Notes under the pieces: model-generated | Databases searched by the model: none | Told to the model about the DNA's origin: nothing | Seen by the model: the letters and a program-made list of their open reading frames with translations, nothing else | Part shown: piece by piece, positions 10,439 through 18,748 of the stretch | How the letters are laid out: every line of letters starts with the position of its first letter | Position numbering within the stretch: position 1 is the first letter of the stretch | Assembly: GCA_025526935.1 (NCBI GenBank) | Contig: JAHLKD010000008.1 | Coordinates: 1 to 64,000, forward strand | Length of the DNA stretch: 64,000 bases | DNA from: Cladochytrium replicatum | Lineage: Eukaryota; Chytridiomycota; Chytridiomycetes; Cladochytriales; Cladochytriaceae | Direction: 5' to 3' | Translations under genes and position numbers: made by a program

Positions 10439-12874
10439 TTAAAAGAGTGGGTTATCATCAGTTGCTTCCAACTCTAATACCACATCAAAATCCTCGCCAA
10501 AATTATGCACCTTTACAAAATCCTCACTAACATCACTTTTTGAATCTAGGGAATCATTTTTGAACGGTTCTTCCGCACTCAATTGATGCAACCAGTCATG
10601 ACGGCACATCAACGCATTTATTGTTCTTGGAGCAAGGCGGTTGCGAGTTGCAGGTACCAAATCAACCCCGGCTGAAAACTTTCGTTCGACTGGAGCGCTT
10701 GTTGCTGGTATTCCTAAATAGTCCATTGCCATCTGGCTTAGGGCTGGAAAGTTCACACTTCCAACGGTCTTCCACCAGTCCATAATATTGATTGGCTTCC
10801 CATCAGAATCAATACCGCGGAGTACCTGATCGCCAAGATAGCGATCCAGCTCATCTTTTTCCTCAGGAATCTCTTCTTGCCAGATGAAAACGGATCTAAT
10901 GGCTCTCAAGCGTTCAGCGTCCGTTTTTTTCTGTCTATCACCGGAAGCTCCGCTCGAATCGTGTCGACGTTCTGGCGTGTTTCCAAAAACATCGGCACCA
11001 CTGTTCTTGATTTTCCGTGACTTATACGATTCCTCCCAGACTTTCCGCACTAGGGTGACCTGATCCCTTCCTACATCTTTCTCCCAAGCCTTTGAAAATC
11101 GATAATATTGATCCTTAAAACGAGGATCGAGTACCGTAGCAACTGCTAAACACGGGCTCTTAGCGATTGAGTAATATATTCTCAGCTTATCTAGTGCATT
11201 TCGAAATGCTTTGGTGAAAGTTTCATCTAATTCTGCATCCTCTAGGTCCTCCAGTTGATCGATAAGATCGTTGTAAAATGGAATAACAAGCGGAAGTGTT
11301 GGATATCTAGACCCTTCGATTGCCTTTGATATAACCTCGAAAACACTCAAACCATCCCGGATCTTCTGTAGGACCTCCCATTGCTTTGGATTTATTGACC
11401 AATCTTTCAAAGAATCTTCAATCCAGCATATTTTGTCCATTGCCTCTCGTAGCTGTAAGGCTCGTTTGACCATATAGAACGTGCTATTCCAGCGAGTTGT
11501 CACATCGATAATTGGTAATAGAGGAACCAGTTTCACAAATCGGCACGAATCAATAAATGAGCTTCGTCGTTTTGGGGAAGACCGGATTCCTCTGACTAGC
11601 CGTCGAAGAAGGTTTATGACATTAACGCCGGAGTTATCGTCATTTGCGACTGTGTCCCCTGCGGGCGCGAATGTATCGATAAAATCCTTTGCTGCAAGAT
11701 TGATAATGTGTGCCATACACCGCATGTGTTGAGTTTCTGCAGACCACGCAATATCCCTATCTTCCAAGAGCGTCTCCAGCTTAGCACTCATGGTAAAGTT
11801 GTTTGAACCGTTGTCGGTTGTAATGCACAATAAGCGTTCACCCGATAGCATGCCAAATTCATCCAGACACTTGACAAGCTGACTAGCCATGGCGACGCCT
11901 TCATGCTTTCCAACCATCGGAATCATCTGCAGCAGCAAGTCCTGCGGCTCCCATTCTTTCGTGATGAAGTGGGCAGTAATTCCAAGAAAAGAAATCTGGT
12001 TCTTCGATGTCCAACAGTCAGCTGTTATTGATACTTTTGAAGGCGAACCAACAATCAGACCTTTAATGAGCTCCTTCTGCCTATCGTAAAGATCCATCTC
12101 CTTTTGCTTCACTGCTTTTGCCGTCTTTGGTGTATAGTTTGGCTGAAAAGTCTTCAGCATGCTGACAAAGAACTCGTTCTCCACAACAGTAAAAGCCTGA
12201 TTGTCTGCAGCAATCCAGTCCAAAATCGACCGCCACGCTACGTCTGGATTGAACACAAAGTTTTGCTCCTTCTCCTGCGAGCCGAAATTCAATGTCTGTT
12301 GTCCCTTGGGGACGATGTCCAACAGTCCAAGCGACCTGGCAATACTTCCATGGTGGTTTTTCAGATGCCGGAGGAAGTTTTTTGTTGATCCCGTCTTATC
12401 GACCTTCTGGCTCCACTTGCATTTCGCAACCAAACATGTTCTCAGACCATTATCGACCTTATAGTAATCCTTCGCTATGCCGCCTCGACTACCTCTACAG
12501 TCCGACATGCTATCAACATCTGCGTCTGATGAAAGCATTGATGGTTGAACTGATCCAGCTGCAGGCTCCTGTCGCACTGAAGAGTCAGCAAAACTAACGT
12601 CGGCAGGAAGCTGTGGTGCATGCTGAGAAGCCGGGCCCAACTCGCTGGAGTCATTGGAAGAAGATGTGGAGCTCGGCTCTCGAGCGCTGTTGTTGCCACA
12701 GTGTCCTGATACACGTCTGCGTTTGTCCTGCATGATGTTCCCCTCGCTGGACGCCTCTGAAATTTGGGGGGCTGGCAGACTTCGCTTCCGTGTGTCAAGC
12801 GGATGACTGTCCACTAGTCTTTGGCTTGCGTCGGACGCTGCCTTACGCTTTGGTTTAACAAAGGCGGCGTCCAT
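10439..12874 (-). CDS. hAT family transposase, open reading frame
   Basis: 811 codons without interruption, the usual length for hAT transposases. A BED-type zinc finger lies at residues ~148-175 (C148, C152, H170, H175), for DNA binding. The DDE-type catalytic residues are visible: D~286 in ITADCWTSKN, D~354 in ITTDNGSNN and E~730 in SAPVERKFSAG. The last motif is also the hAT C-terminal dimerisation region, which continues NRLAPRTINALMCRHDW. The N-terminal 145 residues are basic and Ser-rich, likely nuclear targeting. The ATG at 12874 is the first in frame. The element may still be mobile, since the ORF and both termini persist. A rearranged relic of the same gene lies at 29860-31190. Confidence 0.9.
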   Translation of the reverse strand: MDAAFVKPKRKAASDASQRLVDSHPLDTRKRSLPAPQISEASSEGNIMQDKRRRVSGHCGNNSAREPSSTSSSNDSSELGPASQHAPQLPADVSFADSSVRQEPAAGSVQPSMLSSDADVDSMSDCRGSRGGIAKDYYKVDNGLRTCLVAKCKWSQKVDKTGSTKNFLRHLKNHHGSIARSLGLLDIVPKGQQTLNFGSQEKEQNFVFNPDVAWRSILDWIAADNQAFTVVENEFFVSMLKTFQPNYTPKTAKAVKQKEMDLYDRQKELIKGLIVGSPSKVSITADCWTSKNQISFLGITAHFITKEWEPQDLLLQMIPMVGKHEGVAMASQLVKCLDEFGMLSGERLLCITTDNGSNNFTMSAKLETLLEDRDIAWSAETQHMRCMAHIINLAAKDFIDTFAPAGDTVANDDNSGVNVINLLRRLVRGIRSSPKRRSSFIDSCRFVKLVPLLPIIDVTTRWNSTFYMVKRALQLREAMDKICWIEDSLKDWSINPKQWEVLQKIRDGLSVFEVISKAIEGSRYPTLPLVIPFYNDLIDQLEDLEDAELDETFTKAFRNALDKLRIYYSIAKSPCLAVATVLDPRFKDQYYRFSKAWEKDVGRDQVTLVRKVWEESYKSRKIKNSGADVFGNTPERRHDSSGASGDRQKKTDAERLRAIRSVFIWQEEIPEEKDELDRYLGDQVLRGIDSDGKPINIMDWWKTVGSVNFPALSQMAMDYLGIPATSAPVERKFSAGVDLVPATRNRLAPRTINALMCRHDWLHQLSAEEPFKNDSLDSKSDVSEDFVKVHNFGEDFDVVLELEATDDNPLF

Positions 12875-12984
12875 TTTTGCTGTGGTGTGGCTGGAACGTT
12901 ACCGACTCTAATGTCCAGGTGCACAGAAAGCACAGCTCTCGAGGTCTGTCGTGGTAGAAATTGTTTGTTACAGAACTTCCGTTG

Positions 12985-13700
12985 TGACTTCTTGGAAAGT
13001 GTCCGGGTGGACAGAATCGTATTGCTAGTAACATTGATAGAGGTTAGTTGTACTGGGTAGAGATAACTGAAGTACGTCAATGAGTTGAGAAAGTGTCCGG
13101 GTGGACAGAATCCTATTGCTAGTAACATTGATAGAGAGGTTAGCTGTATCGGGTAGAGATAACTGAAGTACGTCAATGAGTTGAGAAAGTGTCCGGGTGG
13201 ACAGAATCGTATTGCTAGTAACATTGATAGAGAGGTTAGCTGTATTGGGTAGAGATAACTGAAGTACGTCAATGAGTTGAGAAAGTGTCCGGGTGGACAG
13301 AATCTTATTGCTAGTAACATTGATAGAGATGTTAGTTTGTACTTGATAGAGATCACTCAAGTACCGTCAATGAGTTAAGAAAGTGTCCGGGTGGACAGAA
13401 TCTTATTGCTAGTAACATTGATAGAGAGGTTAGCTGTACTTGATAGAGATCACTGAAGTACCGTCAATGAGTTGAGAAAGTGTCCGGGTGGACATAATTT
13501 TATTGCTAGTAACATTGATAGAGATGTTAGTTGTACTTGATAGAGATCACTCAAGTACCGTCAATGAGTTAAGAAAGTGTCCGGGTGGACAGAATCTTAT
13601 TGCTAGTAACATTGATAGAGAGGTTAGTTGTATTGGGTAGAGATAACTGAAGTACGTCAATGAGTTGAGAAAGTGTCCGGGTGGACAGAAAATACATGCC
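12985..13700. repeat. Right array: about eight ~97-bp repeats, inverted relative to the left array
   Basis: GTGTCCGGGTGGACAG occurs at about 13000, 13094, 13191, 13286, 13384, 13481, 13578 and 13674, with 94-98 bp spacing. This is the reverse complement of the left-array core. A diverged further copy (GTGTCCGCGTGGACAG) sits near 13766. The array lies just upstream of the transposase start, so it overlaps the likely promoter. Confidence 0.95.
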
Positions 13701-13814
13701 TCGATGTCCGTTGTGATGCAAAATTGTTTGATACATACAAAACTTATATTGCGTCTTCTTGGAAAGTGTCCGCGTGGACAGAAAGAACAATAGCTTCGTT
13801 TTAGATTCTCTATC

Positions 13815-13990
13815 ACATCGGGTTTTACTCGGGTCTGACTTTTGACCCGAGAAGGGTTTTCCTACTGGACCCGATACCCGACCCGGATCCGACCCGAAAA
13901 TTTTCCATGAAAACCCGGCACTCGGGTCAGGTACATTTAGTCAATGGACCCGGACCCGACCCGAAAGACCCTAAAACCCGCCGATCCTTA
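13815..13990. repeat. hAT right terminal/subterminal region
   Basis: Many copies of CGGGT/ACCCG, ending AAAACCCGCCGATCCTTA, the inverted match of the left terminus. Confidence 0.7.
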
Positions 13991-14537
13991 CTGCTGAATA
14001 AGAGTATGCAACACTGATTGAATGGCGTGTATGAGTCTCAGGATTGACTCTACTCAATCACGTTTGAACAGAGTATACCTACTCCTACTACGCTGATTCA
14101 CCACAACATTCCACAAACCGTAATAGTCCAAATCACATTGAACCTTGTCCGCCTGCTATTAGAACCATCAGATTGGCTATCCAATGAGCACATCAGAGTC
14201 CTTTGTACACTTGATTATAATCGCCACTCTAATAGGGGTAAAACTATGATCGGTCCCAGAGAATATCTTAACCATAAGACATTTTAAATTCATTCAAATG
14301 CCTCTTGCTTGAGATGGACCTCTACATCAATGAAGCTGCTAAATTATCTCCCGAGATGATGCAAGCAAGCATTCATGGACTTAGGGTATTCTGAATTTTG
14401 GGGGGTAGCTAGGGGCTTCATCTTGGGATATTTGAAGTTCGCGTAGGAATCAGCTTGCAAGAAAGGACATACTGATGTGTTGAAATGGAAGAGAGAGCTT
14501 ACTTTTCGGGGCGTGAAGAAAAGCTGGGGATTATGCG
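13991..14537 (+). mobile_element. Copia pol fragment (RNase H region, fossil)
   Basis: Directly after the hAT end the plus strand reads like the TAE-EY segment of a Copia RNase H domain, followed by degraded sequence. It is broken, with several disruptions. It is probably an old copy that the hAT element or a later rearrangement cut. No LTR belonging to it is seen. Confidence 0.45.
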
Positions 14538-14542
14538 AACGT

Positions 14543-15019
14543 TGTTAAAAACCAAGGGCTTCTCCTGGCAGCGGTAGGGCGTCTTTAGCTGTACTGTAGC
14601 TAGCACAACAGCTCCAGGTTCCGTCTCTTGGCCCAGTACCTGTTCTCCCAGGTGTGTATATGCCTAATACTCCGACAGGCTGTACACTACACCCAAGCTG
14701 GTCAGGCAACCAGGGAATGCTGTGGTCAAAGACATTGGTCACATCAACTCCTATATTCAAGTGAACAGTGCATGTGGGCATACCTGTGGTCAAAGACATT
14801 GGTCACATCAACTCAAAGGACCAAGCCACACCACATTCCCCACTAAATGCCAAGATCACTCCACACAGGACCTGCCAAACATGGATATAAATACATGAAA
14901 TACAAGTCCATAAATAAGAATGAAGAGGGATTGACAAAAAAACTCTCAGGTCAAAGAGAAAAAAGACAACCCAAAGGATAACCCATATAGCAAACAGTCT
15001 GATATGCTAGTTTTTAACA
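14543..15019 (-). repeat. Solo LTR of the small LTR element
   Basis: 477 bp, nearly identical to 943-1419 and 2814-3290 but inverted. It is flanked by AACGT at 14538-14542 and 15020-15024, a 5-bp target duplication. No internal region is present, so this is a solo LTR left by recombination between two LTRs. Confidence 0.9.
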
Positions 15020-15024
15020 AACGT

Positions 15025-15404
15025 TACACCTGTGAAAATCTTGTTCTTACTTAATCTCATCCTCATCCAAGAGACTGATGCTGATAAATTATTTTAACTT
15101 AGTGTGATCTCATAAGAACACTCATCGGTGGCTCCTACAAAACTTCTGGATCTGGTAACTTCTAGGAGCGGCCAGTCATCATGCTGTCTAATCTCCATCT
15201 TCATGCACCAAAAACCCTTTTCCCACGCCTCCAAATATGGTCATATCTCAAGGAGTAAATTTTCTAACGATCGACAATTTTAACCCACAGCCGACCACAA
15301 ACTTTTGTTGGCAACAAGATAGTAGAGGGCATCGAAGTTCATCATTGAACTGCTTTCGACTGAAGAGACAACCATAGACGAGCTTAGAGCTTAGAGCACG
15401 AAAA
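15025..15404. other. Intergenic, likely promoter of the next gene
   Basis: No gene or repeat seen. An A-rich context (GAAAAATGGC) surrounds the ATG at 15405. Confidence 0.4.
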
Positions 15405-16649
15405 ATGGCAACAACGAATACCTGCACCACCTCCATAGAGACAGGTTTCGGCTTGCAATGCAAAAACGCTTGCGGGACCCGTAGCATCCGCTGGACTTGC
15501 GGACCAACTTCCGCCACCGTCTGCGGCACCTGCTTCTGTAACAATGTTACGACACTGACATTCCCGTGCGCGGGCGCTCCTACGGCAAGCACTCTGACTG
15601 TTGCGCTTCCTCGCACCTCTACTGTAGGCGTTATCCCTCCTGCCTCTGCTTCTGCGCGTGCAACTACCACATCTGCTCCTGGATTGCTGTCACCCCCCGA
15701 TGCGGCTGCGACCTCCAGTGCTGCGACAGATTTAAACCTTCCTGGTACAAGCGGTATGTTCGATGAATGATGATTGTGCGCAGAAACTCCTTAATCTCGT
15801 TTAATAATATTAAAAGCAAATGGAAACGATGGCAGCGGAAACACGGGAACTGTTTTGGATACAGGCTCCAGCTCTGGGGGTCCGAACATCCCTGTTATTG
15901 CGGGAAGCATTGTTGGAGGTATAGCTCTTCTCGCGTGCGTTGCTGGTCTGCTTTGGTACCGTAAATCTCGCAAGGAGAGCGATCTTCATGCGGGATGGCG
16001 TTCATCGGTCCGTTACGAAGACACTTCTTACGGCCGCCATGCGAAGAAGTCCGGCGGTAGCTCGACCGGGATGGTTCAGATGGCTCAGATGTTCCCCGAG
16101 GAAGATAAGAGGTACATGCCCCAGCCCGCCGTCAACGCGGACCATTTTTACGGTGCGCACGGAGTGCCTACCGCAGCCCCTGCATACGCCGCCGCTCCCG
16201 AGCCCGTCGATGCGGATGCGATCCCTTATGCCTACGCCGCGTATTCTGAGTCACCAGTCCCCGCCCAGCAGTTGGCCGCCACCCACGCTGCCCCGGCACC
16301 TGTTGCTACCCAGCAGAACCAGAACCAGTACTATTATCAGCAAAACTACCAGCAGCAAAGCTACGACAACTACGCGAGCTACGACTATCAGCGCGACTAT
16401 TATGCTGCTCCCCCTCCACAGCAACAGCAGGTTCAACAGTCGCCTGCTCCAGCTGCACCTGTGACGACGATCCCGGATGCTTCTGCTTACAACCCTGGAC
16501 AAACCTACGAGCAGAACCATGGGTACTATGCCCAGGTTCCGCCTGCGGCTCAAGGCCCTTCTAGTCCCACCACTCAGGCTGCACAGACTTTCGAGGATAT
16601 CCGCAGCAAATACACCAGCGTTTACTCTGTTGCTCCTGGTCGTCAGTAA
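15405..16649 (+). CDS. Single-pass membrane protein with Cys-rich ectodomain and Gln/Tyr/Pro-rich tail
   Basis: Two exons, 15405-15753 and 15817-16649, joined by a 63-bp intron (GTATGT...AAAAG) in matching phase, give 393 residues. Residues 1-55 hold closely spaced cysteines (LQCKNACGT, TCGPTSATVCGTCFCNN, FPC). A Ser/Thr/Ala/Pro stalk follows to ~150. One membrane segment (IPVIAGSIVGGIALLACVAG) comes next, then basic RKSRKE as a stop-transfer signal, then a long cytoplasmic tail rich in Ala, Pro, Gln and Tyr with a YYQQNYQQQ tract. The layout resembles fungal wall-stress sensors of the Wsc/Mid2 type, but no WSC domain is recognised. No cleavable signal peptide is visible; an upstream exon or an N-out signal anchor is possible. 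Confidence 0.7.
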
Positions 16650-17114
16650 GAGTGTTTTGTGTTGAAAGTGATAATATTTTCTGTGCATGAGATTGCCAAT
16701 GAATGCGGTTTTGGTTTCACCTGTCTGTCACCCATATCATCATTTTGTGCCGCTGATGGTTTTGCATTCTGGCTTCGCTCTGATACCGGTGTACAATCTT
16801 TGAAACGTCCACAATCGTATTCATACCTTGCGGTTATATATAAATCCACAGAGTATTATTGTGCACTTGTTTCCGCACAGAAACACTAAGGCCATTGTTC
16901 CCTTGGAAATTTCCTCTTGGAGCTGGCAACACATCCCCGCAAGCATGAATTGGCGTTCCGATGTGCTGCATTCTTGGCAAGGACGTCAGTGCAACAACAG
17001 CTCGTCAACTTCGTCACCAACTTGGACACTGCCAGCCGCACAATCTCGTCCATGTTCTTCTACTGTTTGATCCTAGTCGGGTTCCGGAGAGCACCTAGCG
17101 AGGATCGTTGCAAA

Positions 17115-17465
17115 CGAGAAGGGGCATCTTGAATCTTGAGGTCCTGGAGTGATGGCGGGCAAGCGGGCTACGACCGAGATATAAGGAGGTAGCGATAGAC
17201 TTTGCTAGTGAGGCAGGGGGAGTCAGCGTGCTAGAGTGGTGGAACTCAAGCGGACTAGAACTAAGTGGGCTGGAACTAAAGTGGAGCTCTGCCGCGGTCA
17301 ATCTGGCGACAGCGTTCGGATATTTTGAAGTCCTCGATTGGTGGAAGTCGAGCGGACTTACAGAAGTGAGATGGATTGGCAATCGATTGTGCCAGTAAAC
17401 GGGGAAAGCTTGATGCTTTGGAATGGCGGAAGTCAAGTGGATTGGAGATGAAGTGGACTGAACAT
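17115..17465 (+). pseudogene. Broken ankyrin-like gene fragment (left part)
   Basis: Plus-strand repeats of the type GHLEVLEWWRASGL, VSVLEWWNSSGLEL and YFEVLDWWKSSGL, each ~35 residues, match the Trp-rich ankyrin-like repeats abundant in chytrids. The frame shifts and stops between repeats, and no start codon is apparent, so it is a pseudogene. Less clear sequence of the same gene may extend left to about 16900. The right part follows after the Copia piece at 18161. Confidence 0.6.
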
Positions 17466-18160
17466 TGTCAAACGTGCACTCTACACAAATGTGCCGTCCT
17501 GTCGTAAATCAATAAACACGTGACAACGATCCTCTCTGCACAAGAGCTAGTAGACTCACACGTTATCAGCACACTGCTCCAAATCATCGGCGATCAAGCT
17601 CCAAACTGGCCGGAAAACGTCGCACCCGCTCTACTCGAAACGGAAACAGGCAAAACAGCCCACCAGCACAACAAAACTACCACCCCAGATCATCACCACC
17701 GCCACTCAGCATGTCCAACTTGAAGGGCAAGAAGATTATCCTGCAGACTGATGGATCCAACTGGATTGCCTGGCACGCCAACATCCAGAAAATCGCCATC
17801 GCCCACAGTCTCCGCTCATTTTTGGACAAAAACAAAGTCATCCCTGGCATCAATGATGATGGCACCCTGGACTCAGCAAAAATCAACTTCACCCCCGATG
17901 AAGACATTTTGTTCACCAATGCAACTCGACTTCTGCTATTCATCCAGGAATCCTTGCCGACTGACACTATTGGAGCTCAGTATGCCGAATGGTACCACCT
18001 GGGCAAAATTCTGGAAGACCTCAAGACGACCTACACCCAACTTGCGAATGCTGCTGCAACTGAAGTACGTCGAAAGTGGCAGAAACTTCGACTCTCCGAT
18101 TATGTCGACATCATCGCCTACAACTCTGCGATCTTGAAAATTTCTGGCGAAATGAAGCGC
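17466..18160 (+). mobile_element. Copia 5' fragment with gag (fossil)
   Basis: The sequence begins TGTCAAACG, as an LTR might. A primer-binding-like TTATCAGCAC lies near 17560. From 17711 it encodes a Copia-type gag N-terminus (NWIAWHANI, YAEWYHLGKILEDLK, RKWQKLRLSDYV). It stops without pol and joins ankyrin-like sequence on both sides, so it is an incomplete insertion in that gene. Confidence 0.65.
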
Positions 18161-18700
18161 ATCGAACATGTGGTGAATCGCGCGAGCGAAAGCGGGCAGA
18201 TCGCGGTTCTCGACTGGTGGGCAACAAGCGGGCAGGATCTTCGCTGGAATGCCCGTGCAGTCGATGGAGCAGCGGAGAGCTTATTTCGACATCTTGAATT
18301 GGTGAAAGAAAGCCGCCTTGATGCGAATTGGACCATCGGGCTAGAATTAGCGAGCAAGAGACGACGGATTGAAATATTGAATTGGTAGAAATCGAAGGTA
18401 CTCTGACTTGCAGTGAGAGGACTATGGATTGGGCGAGCGGTCGTGGCCACATTGAAGTTCTCGACTGTGGATGTCAGGAGGCTTCCACTTGAAATACACT
18501 TCATTTGCGATTGAGTGGGCGAGCGGAAGCGGACATATCGACGTGCTCAATTGGTGAAAGTCGAGCGGCCCTGAGATGAAGTGGAGTGTTGCATGTGAAT
18601 GTCCTCCAATGGTGGAAGTCCAGTGGATTGACTATGTACTGGAGTCCAAACCTCATTAAACGGGCGAGCTGACGAAGATGCGTCAAATTGGTCATTTGGT
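18161..18700 (+). pseudogene. Broken ankyrin-like gene fragment (right part)
   Basis: Directly after the Copia gag the plus strand reads ASESGQIAVLDWWATSG, AAESLFRHLELV and then decayed units (several stops and frame changes). It is the same repeat type as 17115-17465, probably the continuation of the same disrupted gene. Fragments of WW-type units continue to about 18700. Confidence 0.55.
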
Positions 18701-18748
18701 GGAAGGAACGTGGTCGTCTTACAAACGAATAATAGGGCATTATATACA

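Larger units (their letters stand above)
8080..13990 (-). mobile_element. hAT DNA transposon with inverted 97-bp repeat arrays
   Basis: The ends are inverted: the left end starts TAAGGTTCGGCGGGT and the right end, read on the minus strand, starts TAAGGATCGGCGGGT. Both ends continue into CGGGT/ACCCG-rich subterminal DNA (8080-8260 and 13815-13990). Inside, all coding is on the minus strand: a transposase (10439-12874) and a second ORF (8380-9381). The transposase is bracketed by ten 97-bp repeats on its left and about eight, inverted, on its right. The 8 bases outside each end do not match (left ACTATTTT, right CTGCTGAA). The left neighbour is a LINE and the right neighbour a Copia piece, so one flank has been rearranged since insertion. 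Confidence 0.85.
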
